Of a stretch of 8,175 nucleotides of DNA, positions 1 through 5,744 are shown in pieces. Position numbers and translations under genes: made by a program. Within the stretch, counting starts at the first letter, position 1. Every line of letters starts with the position of its first letter. This DNA comes from Paracoccaceae bacterium (lineage in GTDB: Bacteria > Pseudomonadota > Alphaproteobacteria > Rhodobacterales > Rhodobacteraceae). Below the pieces are notes generated by a model that was given only the letters and a program-made list of their open reading frames with translations, ran no database searches and was not told where the DNA came from. The stretch covers positions 1 to 8,175 of the forward strand of contig SKWJ01000367.1 of assembly GCA_007128995.1 (NCBI GenBank). Direction: 5' to 3'.

Positions 1-395
1 CGGATTTCATCTGCACCATCAATCACATGGTTATTGGTGACGATGAACCCGTCTTCCGAAATCACGAAGCCGGACCCGAGCGCCTGATTGCGGCGCGGAC
101 GATCAGGGCGTCCCTGCGGACCATCAAAAAAGTCGCGGAAAAAATCCTCGAACGGTGACCCTTCGGGCAGCCGCGGCGCACCTTCAAGGCGGGACGCCAC
201 CGTGGTTGTGGTGGTGATGTTGACCACGGCAGGGCTGACACGTTCTGCCAGATCAGCAAAACTCTCTGGCCGGTTCTCTTGCGCAGTCGCGTTCAAGACC
301 TGAACGAACGTCACAACCAGAGCGAGCGCTAGAAGACGCAACATCTGCACCAAACCGGGCCGGGGGGGCCCTGCGACAACGGCATCTGAGACCAT
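1..395 (-). CDS. degP: Do/HtrA-family periplasmic serine endopeptidase, N-terminal part (partial)
   Basis: This is the first 131 codons of a DegP/DegQ-type protease, which degrades or chaperones misfolded envelope proteins in the periplasm. The gene runs off the left edge of the window. Residues 18-38 form a hydrophobic signal peptide ending in NATA before QEN, so export with cleavage after Ala38 is likely. The protease domain then starts with FADLAERVSPAVVNI, followed by the acidic/Phe-rich LA-loop segment PFEDFFRDFF (81-90). Next comes the strand pair ALGSGFVISEDGFIVTNNHVIDGAD, in which His123 is the catalytic His; the Asp, Ser and PDZ domains lie outside the window. The chosen ATG at 395 has AGAGGAG 7 bases upstream. 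Met18 is an alternative start without a clear ribosome site. DegP and DegQ cannot be told apart from this end. It is co-directional with the hflKC genes, but the 149-base gap suggests its own promoter. Confidence 0.93.
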   Translation of the reverse strand, partial: MVSDAVVAGPPRPGLVQMLRLLALALVVTFVQVLNATAQENRPESFADLAERVSPAVVNITTTTTVASRLEGAPRLPEGSPFEDFFRDFFDGPQGRPDRPRRNQALGSGFVISEDGFIVTNNHVIDGADEI

Positions 396-425
396 GTAAT
401 TCTCCTCTATGCATGCTCGGCCCGC

Positions 426-454
426 AGCTTGGGGCCAAATCTTTCTAGCGTCAA
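426..454 (-). promoter_or_regulatory. Possible sigma70-type promoter of the Do protease gene
   Basis: On the minus strand TTGACG (454-449) matches the -35 box at five of six positions. After a 17-base spacer comes CAAGCT (431-426), which is a poor -10 match. It lies about 30 bases upstream of the protease ATG and just downstream of the 19-bp palindrome. The -35 box is convincing and the -10 box is not, so a stress sigma factor or another start site remains possible. Confidence 0.25.
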
Positions 455-471
455 TCTATGTCCCCGAATGC

Positions 472-490
472 GAAACGCAATTTGCGTTTC
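472..490. repeat. 19-bp perfect palindrome, possible operator upstream of the Do protease gene
   Basis: GAAACGCAA (472-480) is followed by one base and then its exact reverse complement TTGCGTTTC (482-490). It sits 77 bases upstream of the protease start and 55 bases beyond the end of the DUF2065 gene. No T-rich tract follows on either strand, so it is a poor intrinsic terminator. The 1-base centre suits a dimeric DNA-binding protein better than an RNA hairpin. The cognate regulator is unknown. Confidence 0.45.
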
Positions 491-544
491 AAACATTCAA
501 CCAGTCGTGAAAGCCTGTCATGAGAGTTTTGGCGTGACCCCGGT

Positions 545-742
545 CTAGCCAAGCAACTGCGAGACTGTCACCAAACCTGCCCCCAGCACCAAAGCAACCA
601 GACCGATCATTCTGCGCGCTTCGATCGGCAGGCCTGCCAGCAAACGCAGAAAGTCTTCAATGCGACGAGGGGCCAGTGCGAAAACCAGCCCCTCGAATAC
701 CAGTACAAGCCCGATGGCCAGAACCAGAGTTTGGAACGTCAC
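545..742 (-). CDS. DUF2065 family small inner-membrane protein
   Basis: A 65-residue protein with two predicted membrane segments, about residues 5-23 (TLVLAIGLVLVFEGLVFAL) and 44-63 (RMIGLVALVLGAGLVTVSQL). A short basic/amphipathic linker with PRRIEDFLRLLAGLP joins them. The pattern QTLVLAIGLVLVFEGL and the length match the DUF2065 (YjeT-like) family, whose members commonly follow hflC; their function is not established. The GTG start at 742 is chosen because GAGG lies 8 bases upstream and because it gives the family's usual N-terminus. Reading on upstream in the same frame would run into hflC. The gene starts 10 bases after the hflC stop, so it is very likely co-transcribed and may act with the HflKC complex (inference from context only). 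Confidence 0.85.
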   Translation of the reverse strand: MTFQTLVLAIGLVLVFEGLVFALAPRRIEDFLRLLAGLPIEARRMIGLVALVLGAGLVTVSQLLG

Positions 743-752
743 CTTCGTGACC

Positions 753-1757
753 TCAGTTGCCGATGATCGATTCCAGTTCGCGAACCGCATCAGGTTCTTC
801 CGGATCAGGCTCTGGCGCACTGCGCAGAATCATGTCGGGATCTTCCGCCAGCCGCTCGGCAGCTTCTCGCACCGTCGCCAGGATCTCTTCTCCGATCCCG
901 TCAGTCCGCAGGAAGGTGAAGAACTCGCTATCGGGCCGAAGGACCATCGACGAATTGTCACCGCGCAATGCGCTTTCATAGCTTTGCATGGACCGCGAGA
1001 AGGCGAAGAACTCGGGATCAAGACTATACGCTTCTGCATACACGCGGTTCCGCTCGGCGTCTGCTTCACCCCGGATGATCTCTGCCTCGCGCCGCGACGC
1101 CGAGACAAGCTCAATCACTGTCCGATCTGCCAAGGCACGGACACGCTGGGCTGCCTCGTTTCCGCGGGCCCGCTCATCCGCGGCTTCACGTTCACGTTCC
1201 GCACGCATCCGGGCAAAGGTGGCCTCGAGGTTCTCGCGTGGCAGGTCGGTGCGGGTCAGGCGCACATCGATCACTTCGATCCCCAAGGTCTGGGCTTCCC
1301 GCCGCGCAAGGTCGCGAATGCGGTTCATCAAGGCGGTCCGGTCTTCCGAAAGTACTGCGGTCGAGGGGACAGCACCGAGCACTTCGCGGATCGCGGCGTT
1401 CATGATCCGGTCCATGCGGCCCTGTGCAGCACGCACGCCGTCGACGCCCACGGCCTCGCGGAAACGCCGCACATCCGTCAGACGCCAGCGCAGGAACGCA
1501 TCGACGACCAGACGACGGTCATCCAGCGGGGTGACTTCCAGCGGTTGTGTCTGCAACCCGAGGATCCGCGAATCGTAACGCACGACCTCTTGAATGAAGG
1601 GGATCTTGAACCCAAGACCCGGTTCCGTAATCTCTTGCTTGACCTGACCAAATTGCAGGACAAGCACATTTTCGCGTTCATCAACAATGAACAGCGCCGA
1701 GAATGCGGTGATGATTGCCACAACCAGTACCGGCAGCAAAAACCCTGCTTTTTTCAT
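753..1757 (-). CDS. hflC: HflC, SPFH/Band 7 subunit of the FtsH-modulating HflKC complex
   Basis: A 334-residue protein, the same length as E. coli HflC. HflC assembles with HflK into a large periplasm-facing cage anchored in the inner membrane that surrounds FtsH and modulates its proteolysis of membrane proteins. An uncleaved signal anchor lies at about residues 5-24. The SPFH domain begins at FIVDERENVLVLQFGQV and includes GLGFKIPFIQEVVRYDSRIL. An alanine/charged coiled-coil stretch with ERARGNEAAQRVRAL and REAEIIRGEADAERNRVYAEA leads to the FFAFSRSMQSYE segment typical of HflC. The C-terminal tail is acidic and proline-rich. The ATG overlaps the hflK stop by one base (TGATG) and has AAGGAG 9 bases upstream. 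This is tight translational coupling, as expected for subunits needed in equal amounts. Confidence 0.97.
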   Translation of the reverse strand: MKKAGFLLPVLVVAIITAFSALFIVDERENVLVLQFGQVKQEITEPGLGFKIPFIQEVVRYDSRILGLQTQPLEVTPLDDRRLVVDAFLRWRLTDVRRFREAVGVDGVRAAQGRMDRIMNAAIREVLGAVPSTAVLSEDRTALMNRIRDLARREAQTLGIEVIDVRLTRTDLPRENLEATFARMRAEREREAADERARGNEAAQRVRALADRTVIELVSASRREAEIIRGEADAERNRVYAEAYSLDPEFFAFSRSMQSYESALRGDNSSMVLRPDSEFFTFLRTDGIGEEILATVREAAERLAEDPDMILRSAPEPDPEEPDAVRELESIIGN

Positions 1758-2884
1758 CAGTTGGCACTCCTTGTGCGGGTCAGCGAATCAAGGGGCAAAT
1801 ACGGCAAGACGCCAGAGCCGCCCGCTTCCGACCCGGTCACATTATCCAGAATAGTCAGATTCATACCTCCTAGGACGCGCTCCATGGTTTCCAGATACAT
1901 CCGTCTGCGTGTCACTTCGGGTGCGTTCACATACTCGGAATAGACCGACACGAAGCGCGCGGCCTCACCCTGAGCATTGTTAACAACCTCTGCGCGATAA
2001 GCTTCAGCCTCTTCCTGAAGCTGCGCCGCCTGACCGCGCGCCTGCGCCAGAACGCGGTTTGCATAGGCATCTGCCTCGCGTTCCAGACGGTCACGTTCCT
2101 GCCGCGCTGTCTGCACATCGCGGAACGCGTTGATCACCTGCTCGGGCGGGTCGGCCTTGTCGAAGTTGACACGAATTACAGCGATCCCGGATTCATAGCT
2201 GTCCAGCAGCCCCTGAACTGCCGAGCGCAAGTCGGCCGCGATGGCGCCCCGGTCGCGGTTCAGAATTGGCGACAATTCAGAGCGCGCAATGATGTCGCGC
2301 ATCGCCGATTCAGACGCCGCGCGTACAGTTTCCCGCGGATCGGCGAGGTTGAAAAGGAAGCGCGCCGGATCGGTCACGTTCCAGACCACCTGAAATTCGA
2401 TATCCACCACGGCTTCATCGCGGGTCAGCATCAGACCGGTATCCAGTGCGCTGCGCCCTGTACCGACTTCGGTCACCCGTTCTGTCGTGACCTGAACAAC
2501 CTCATGCGATACTACGGGCCATGGTGCAAAGTTCAGCCCCGGATTGCCCGTCTTGTAATATTGCCCGAACAGCAACTCGACAGACCGCTCTTCAGGCCGC
2601 ACTGTGTAGAAAGAGGCAAAGGCCCACATCACGACAAGCGCGACAAGGCCAATAATCACCCCCCTTTTGGAAAAGCCGGGGCCACCTGTGCCGCCGCCAT
2701 TCCTGCCGCCATTGCCGCCGCCACCCATCAGGATGCGCAACTGTTCCTGGCCCTTCTTTACGATTTCATCAATCTCGGGCATTGGCTTCTGGCCGTCGCC
2801 TCCGCGACCTCCACCACCGCTGCCACGGTTATCGCCACCGCGATTCCCGCCGCTGCCCCAAGGTCCACCACCGTTTCCTGACAT
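1757..2884 (-). CDS. hflK: HflK, SPFH/Band 7 subunit of the FtsH-modulating HflKC complex
   Basis: A 375-residue partner of HflC. The first 70 residues are very rich in Gly, Asn and Arg (MSGNGGGPWGSGGNRGG, then GGGGRGG and GGGGNGGRNGGG), as is usual for the cytoplasmic tail of HflK. Within this, PEIDEIVKKGQEQLRILMGG (36-55) forms a conserved helix. One membrane segment follows at about 75-94, then the periplasmic SPFH domain starting YTVRPEERSVELLFG, and a long helical region with RQERDRLEREADAYANRVL and YRAEVVNNAQGEAARF. The start at 2884 is chosen because GGAG lies 5 bases upstream and because the protein then opens with the family's PWG motif. In-frame ATGs at 2899 and 2941 would add residues unlike the family and have worse ribosome sites. 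E. coli HflK is 419 residues, so the tails are shorter here. Confidence 0.96.
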   Translation of the reverse strand: MSGNGGGPWGSGGNRGGDNRGSGGGGRGGDGQKPMPEIDEIVKKGQEQLRILMGGGGNGGRNGGGTGGPGFSKRGVIIGLVALVVMWAFASFYTVRPEERSVELLFGQYYKTGNPGLNFAPWPVVSHEVVQVTTERVTEVGTGRSALDTGLMLTRDEAVVDIEFQVVWNVTDPARFLFNLADPRETVRAASESAMRDIIARSELSPILNRDRGAIAADLRSAVQGLLDSYESGIAVIRVNFDKADPPEQVINAFRDVQTARQERDRLEREADAYANRVLAQARGQAAQLQEEAEAYRAEVVNNAQGEAARFVSVYSEYVNAPEVTRRRMYLETMERVLGGMNLTILDNVTGSEAGGSGVLPYLPLDSLTRTRSAN

Positions 2885-2924
2885 CCGGACTCCATTCATT
2901 TCCCTAGTTTCGTCTTCATTCGAA

Positions 2925-2943
2925 AAGTGGCTCAAAACCACTT
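2925..2943 (-). terminator. Weak hairpin after gor, possible attenuating terminator
   Basis: On the minus strand AAGTGG and CCACTT form a 6-bp stem around a 7-base loop, starting 11 bases after the gor stop codon and followed by only two more T residues. The stem is short and the T tract is poor. At most it would reduce read-through from gor into hflK. The 70-base gor-hflK gap has no convincing promoter by eye. Confidence 0.2.
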
Positions 2944-2954
2944 GAATTCAACCC

Positions 2955-4319
2955 TCATCCAGTGTGGCTGCGCGTCGCAGTCCGCATCGTGACCAGCTCT
3001 TCCGCCATCGTAGGGTGCACGGCCAATGTGCGATCAAATTCGGCCTTGGTCGCCCCCATCGAGATGGCCACTCCCGCGAGTTGGATCATCTCTCCGGCAT
3101 GCTCCGCTACAATATGGCACCCTAACACCTTGTCGCTCTTGCGGCAAACGATCAGCTTCATCATCGCGCGATTGTCACGACCTGCGAACAGGCTGTGCAT
3201 GGGCCTGAAGGCCGCTGAATAGACATCGACAGGACCTGCCGCACGCGCGTCTTCCTCGGTCATGCCCACTGTGCCATATTCTGGTTGCGTGAAAATAGCC
3301 GTCGGGATCAGCCCATGGTCAAAGAAGCGCGGCGTCCCCCCGAAGACCGTGTCTGCAAAGGCATGGCCCTCGCGGATCGCGACCGGGGTCAGGTTTGCGC
3401 GGTCCGTCACATCGCCTACGGCATAAACTGACGGGACCGCTGTCTGGCTGTAGCGATCCACTGGGATAGCGCCGTTCGCTTTCAGCCCGAGTCCCAATGC
3501 GCCAAGCCCCAGCCCATCGGTGTTAGGCTTGCGCCCTGTTGCGAAAAGGACCGCATCATAACTGCGATCATGGCCCGTCGTTGATTTGACCCATGTCTGT
3601 CCGTTGCGCCCTTCCATTTCCTTCACATCCGTGCCGAGGCACAGATTGATCCCGTTTGCCACCATCTCATGGGCAATATGGCCGCGGGCTTCTTCATCGA
3701 AGCCGCGCAGGATCTGTGCACCGCGGTAGAATTGCGTCGTATCAACCCCCAGCCCGTTGAAGATGCACGCAAATTCACTTGCAATATAGCCGCCCCCGAC
3801 AATCAGGATGGATTTCGGCAAAGCTTCCATAAGGAAGACCTCATTCGAGGTCATCACCCCTTGGCCCTGCCAGGCCTCGGGGACGACCGGCTTGCCACCG
3901 GTCGCTATCAGTATGTGCTTTGCGCTGACTTCTCGCCCATCAGCCAGACGGATTTCATGCGCCCCGGCAAGCGTGGCCCGGCAATCGAACACGGTGACGC
4001 CCGCACGTTCCAACCCCGCGCGGTAGAGCCCCTCCAGCCGGTCCAGTTCACCATCCAGCTTTGCGCGGAAACGGGACCAGTCAAACTCTCCGATCTGCGC
4101 ATCCCAGCCATAGGCGCAGGCATCCGCCACCGCCCCCGGAAACCCGGAAGCAAACACCATAAGCTTCTTGGGCACGCATCCCCTTATCACACATGTCCCA
4201 CCCATTCGGTATTCTTCGGCAAGACCGACCCGCGCCCCATGTTCAGATGACGCAATACGCGCCGCACGAACACCGCCCGAGCCACCACCGATGACAAAGA
4301 GATCGTAGTCGAATGCCAT
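2955..4319 (-). CDS. gor: Glutathione-disulfide reductase (NADPH)
   Basis: A 454-residue flavoprotein disulfide reductase that regenerates glutathione from its disulfide with NADPH in the cytoplasm. The FAD-binding motif GGGSGG is at 11-16. The redox-active disulfide is in GGTCVIRGCVPKK (Cys43, Cys48). The NADPH fold carries GGGYIASEFA (175-184), and Arg199 and Arg205 in FYRGAQILR match the 2'-phosphate-binding arginines of glutathione reductases. The second FAD motif is VYAVGDVTDRANLTPVAI (298-315). The dimer-interface HPTMAEE supplies the catalytic His435 and Glu440. These residues separate it from lipoamide dehydrogenase and mercuric reductase. AAGGGG lies 5 bases before the ATG, and the gene starts 9 bases after the rpiA stop. 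The pairing places it with a pentose-phosphate enzyme, whose pathway supplies its NADPH. Confidence 0.96.
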   Translation of the reverse strand: MAFDYDLFVIGGGSGGVRAARIASSEHGARVGLAEEYRMGGTCVIRGCVPKKLMVFASGFPGAVADACAYGWDAQIGEFDWSRFRAKLDGELDRLEGLYRAGLERAGVTVFDCRATLAGAHEIRLADGREVSAKHILIATGGKPVVPEAWQGQGVMTSNEVFLMEALPKSILIVGGGYIASEFACIFNGLGVDTTQFYRGAQILRGFDEEARGHIAHEMVANGINLCLGTDVKEMEGRNGQTWVKSTTGHDRSYDAVLFATGRKPNTDGLGLGALGLGLKANGAIPVDRYSQTAVPSVYAVGDVTDRANLTPVAIREGHAFADTVFGGTPRFFDHGLIPTAIFTQPEYGTVGMTEEDARAAGPVDVYSAAFRPMHSLFAGRDNRAMMKLIVCRKSDKVLGCHIVAEHAGEMIQLAGVAISMGATKAEFDRTLAVHPTMAEELVTMRTATRSHTG

Positions 4320-4328
4320 GAGCGCCCC

Positions 4329-5117
4329 TTAAATATCTGCGAAAATGTTGCGCGCGGCATCCAGATCGACCTGACGGCGCGTGGTCTGAAGCGTGTCCCC
4401 GACAAGATCGCGCAATTCACAGTGACCATCGGAATGCCCGATCACGACACGGTCAGCGATATCGACAAACAGTCCGTTTTCCACCACACCCGGCACCTGG
4501 TTCAACACAAGCGCCAGTTCACGCGGGTTGCCGATCCGGCCCAGAGCAAGATCAAGAATGTGATTTCCTTCATCCGTGACATAGGGCATGTCGCCATTCA
4601 TCCGCAAACTTGACCAGCGCCCCATCACATCCAGCGTCTCGAGCGCGTCCTCAATCTGCTTCTTGGTCGATTGCCAGCCAAAGGGAACAACCTCTACCGG
4701 CAGGGCAAAGGCACCCAACGTTTTCACTTCCTTGGCGGCATCTGTGATCACGATCATCTTGTCTGACGCGGTCGCGACGATCTTTTCATGCAGAAGCGCC
4801 CCACCGCCGCCCTTGATCAAAGACAGTTCCGAGTCGAATTCGTCGGCACCGTCGATCGTGACATCCAGCCAGCGCGCATCTTCAAGCGTCACCACATCGA
4901 TACCCACTTCGCGCGCAAGCTCTGCCGTGCGTGTCGATGTCGGGACAGCCGTGATGCGCAGCCCGTCGTCACGCACTCTCGCGCCGAGCCGTCGGACCAG
5001 CCATGCGGCGGTAGAGCCAGTTCCAAGCCCTACACGCATTCCATCTTCCACGAAATCGGCGGCACAATGCGCAGCCGCGTATTTCGCGCGGTCAATCGGT
5101 GACATCTGATCAATCAT
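4329..5117 (-). CDS. rpiA: Ribose-5-phosphate isomerase A
   Basis: A 262-residue RpiA that interconverts ribose 5-phosphate and ribulose 5-phosphate in the non-oxidative pentose phosphate pathway. The phosphate-binding loop is GLGTGSTAAWLV (30-41). The catalytic region is TIDGADEFDSELSLIKGGGGALLHEKI. Asp89, Asp92, Lys102 and Glu111 correspond to the conserved Asp81, Asp84, Lys94 and Glu103 of E. coli RpiA. Later family blocks LPVEVVPFGW and VPGVVENGLFVDIADRVVIG are present. The length is slightly above the 219 residues of E. coli RpiA because of an insertion in the alpha-beta region after PFGW and a C-terminal extension. The ATG at 5117 has GAGGG about 9 bases upstream; ATG at 5105 is an alternative and an in-frame TTG at 5132 is unlikely. 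It is the first gene of the probable rpiA-gor-hflK-hflC-DUF2065 unit. Confidence 0.96.
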   Translation of the reverse strand: MIDQMSPIDRAKYAAAHCAADFVEDGMRVGLGTGSTAAWLVRRLGARVRDDGLRITAVPTSTRTAELAREVGIDVVTLEDARWLDVTIDGADEFDSELSLIKGGGGALLHEKIVATASDKMIVITDAAKEVKTLGAFALPVEVVPFGWQSTKKQIEDALETLDVMGRWSSLRMNGDMPYVTDEGNHILDLALGRIGNPRELALVLNQVPGVVENGLFVDIADRVVIGHSDGHCELRDLVGDTLQTTRRQVDLDAARNIFADI

Positions 5118-5136
5118 TGCAGTCGCCCTCAACTTC

Positions 5137-5210
5137 TGTCGCGGGCCTTATAGGCGTTTTCCCGGCTTGGGTTAAAGCAGATTCGGCAGAATTTGGGATG
5201 TCGCGGGCCT
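5137..5210. repeat. 12-bp direct repeat flanking the rpiA promoter
   Basis: TGTCGCGGGCCT occurs at 5137-5148 and again at 5199-5210, in the same orientation and 62 bases apart. The first copy overlaps the -10 box of the putative rpiA promoter. The second overlaps the stop codon of the cytochrome gene. The copies may be chance in GC-rich DNA or a pair of protein-binding sites. No terminator-like structure accompanies them. Confidence 0.4.
5147..5175 (-). promoter_or_regulatory. Probable sigma70-type promoter of rpiA and the downstream operon
   Basis: On the minus strand TTAACC (5175-5170, four of six matches) is followed by exactly 17 bases and TATAAG (5152-5147, five of six matches). Transcription would start near 5140, giving a leader of roughly 23 bases before the rpiA ATG. 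The bases after the -10 box are GC-rich (GCCCGCG), a discriminator type associated with growth-rate/stringent control in proteobacteria; that link is inference. Confidence 0.55.
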
Positions 5211-5601
5211 ATTGCTGGATCGTGCGCAAGTAGGCATCCAGAGCGATGATGGCTTCGGGGAAGGGGCGCGACAGGCCACGGTCGGTCTGAACGCGCGACA
5301 GCCTGCCCGACAGAAGTTCCCCGAAATTCGGCATTTCAACGCCGCTATAGATCACCGCACCACGGGCATAACCATCCAGTTTGTTCAACACCATATATTG
5401 TGGATATGTCCCCCCTGCGCGCGCGGCAAGCCCTGTCAGGTCTGGCATTTGCGCACCGCCACGCCCGTCATCGCCGTGGCAGGAAACACAGTTCTGGGCA
5501 TATAGACTGCGCCCTGCTTGCGGCCCTGTCCATGGGGAACACCCGGCGATGAGCGCGAGCGCCAGTCCGGGTCCAAGAAGTTTTGCAAATCGCACCATCA
5601 T
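5209..5601 (-). CDS. Small lipoprotein cytochrome c (class I, single heme)
   Basis: A 130-residue exported monoheme cytochrome c. Residues 4-20 form a signal peptide with the lipobox LIAG before Cys21, so it is probably a lipid-anchored protein facing the periplasm. Heme is attached at CVSCH (Cys38, Cys41, His42), followed by GDDGRGG, as in small class I cytochromes. Met90 in SGVEMPNF is the likely sixth heme ligand, and a closing helix PEAIIALDAYLRTI (115-128) is typical of the fold. The electron-transfer partner is unknown: no oxidase or dehydrogenase gene is nearby. The two adjacent ATGs at 5601 and 5598 lack a good ribosome site. The first overlaps the stop of a tiny upstream frame as ATGA, so coupling is possible. 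Co-transcription with rpiA is possible, but rpiA seems to have its own promoter in the 91-base gap. Confidence 0.88.
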   Translation of the reverse strand: MMVRFAKLLGPGLALALIAGCSPWTGPQAGRSLYAQNCVSCHGDDGRGGAQMPDLTGLAARAGGTYPQYMVLNKLDGYARGAVIYSGVEMPNFGELLSGRLSRVQTDRGLSRPFPEAIIALDAYLRTIQQ

Positions 5602-5717
5602 CCCACAACATTGGCGGAAATCCAGGCCGCTGCCAAGAGGGCAATCATCAGGATGTCAGATTTGAAGCGCAGCCCGTCGCTGACGGAACAGGCCCGTTCA
5701 TGAACGGCAGTAGACAC
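5598..5717 (-). CDS. Possible tiny membrane-peptide frame coupled to the cytochrome gene
   Basis: This is an unrecognised frame ending in GLRFKSDILMIALLAAAWISANVVG-stop in overlapping pieces: a basic stretch RFK followed by a roughly 18-residue hydrophobic segment, LMIALLAAAWISANVVG. Its TGA overlaps the first ATG of the cytochrome lipoprotein as ATGA, a classic coupling arrangement, and the cytochrome gene lacks a good ribosome site of its own. Possible starts are GTG at 5717 (39 residues), GTG at 5744 (48 residues, overlapping the sdaA start) or the internal ATG that gives only 16 residues. None has a convincing ribosome site, and the predicted promoter at 5697-5725 would remove the longer starts. 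It could therefore be chance. Confidence 0.3.
   Translation of the reverse strand: MSTAVHERACSVSDGLRFKSDILMIALLAAAWISANVVG
5694..5707. promoter_or_regulatory. 14-bp perfect palindrome in the divergent cytochrome/sdaA region
   Basis: CCGTTCATGAACGG is a perfect 14-bp palindrome centred 44 bases upstream of the sdaA ATG and about 100 bases upstream of the cytochrome ATG. It overlaps the putative minus-strand -10 box. It has no following T tract on either strand and is small enough to be an operator for a dimeric repressor. The regulator is not identifiable here. Confidence 0.4.
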
Positions 5718-5725
5718 AGGGTCAA
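5697..5725 (-). promoter_or_regulatory. Possible promoter reading toward the cytochrome gene
   Basis: On the minus strand TTGACC (5725-5720, five of six matches to the -35 box) stands 17 bases before CATGAA (5702-5697, a weak -10 box). Transcription would begin near 5690, giving a leader of about 90 bases before the cytochrome ATG. The -10 box lies inside the 14-bp palindrome, so a protein bound there would block it. No equally good promoter for sdaA is visible on the plus strand of this 143-base divergent region. Confidence 0.3.
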
Positions 5726-5744
5726 GTTCGCGCGAAGGTAACAC

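Noticed and set aside
660..1943. Long open frame (427 codons) on the plus strand
   Set aside because: It lies antisense to hflC and the end of hflK, both firmly identified. Its translation has no family motif and is the typical antisense shadow of GC-rich coding DNA.
2899..2941. Upstream ATGs as the hflK start
   Set aside because: The added residues are unlike the HflK family, the ribosome sites are poor, and the 2941 start would overlap the gor-hflK hairpin.
2667..2945. Proline-rich plus-strand frame
   Set aside because: The proline runs are the reverse complement of the Gly-rich N-terminus of hflK.
3669..4250. 193-codon plus-strand frame
   Set aside because: It is fully antisense to gor, whose motifs are continuous through the region.
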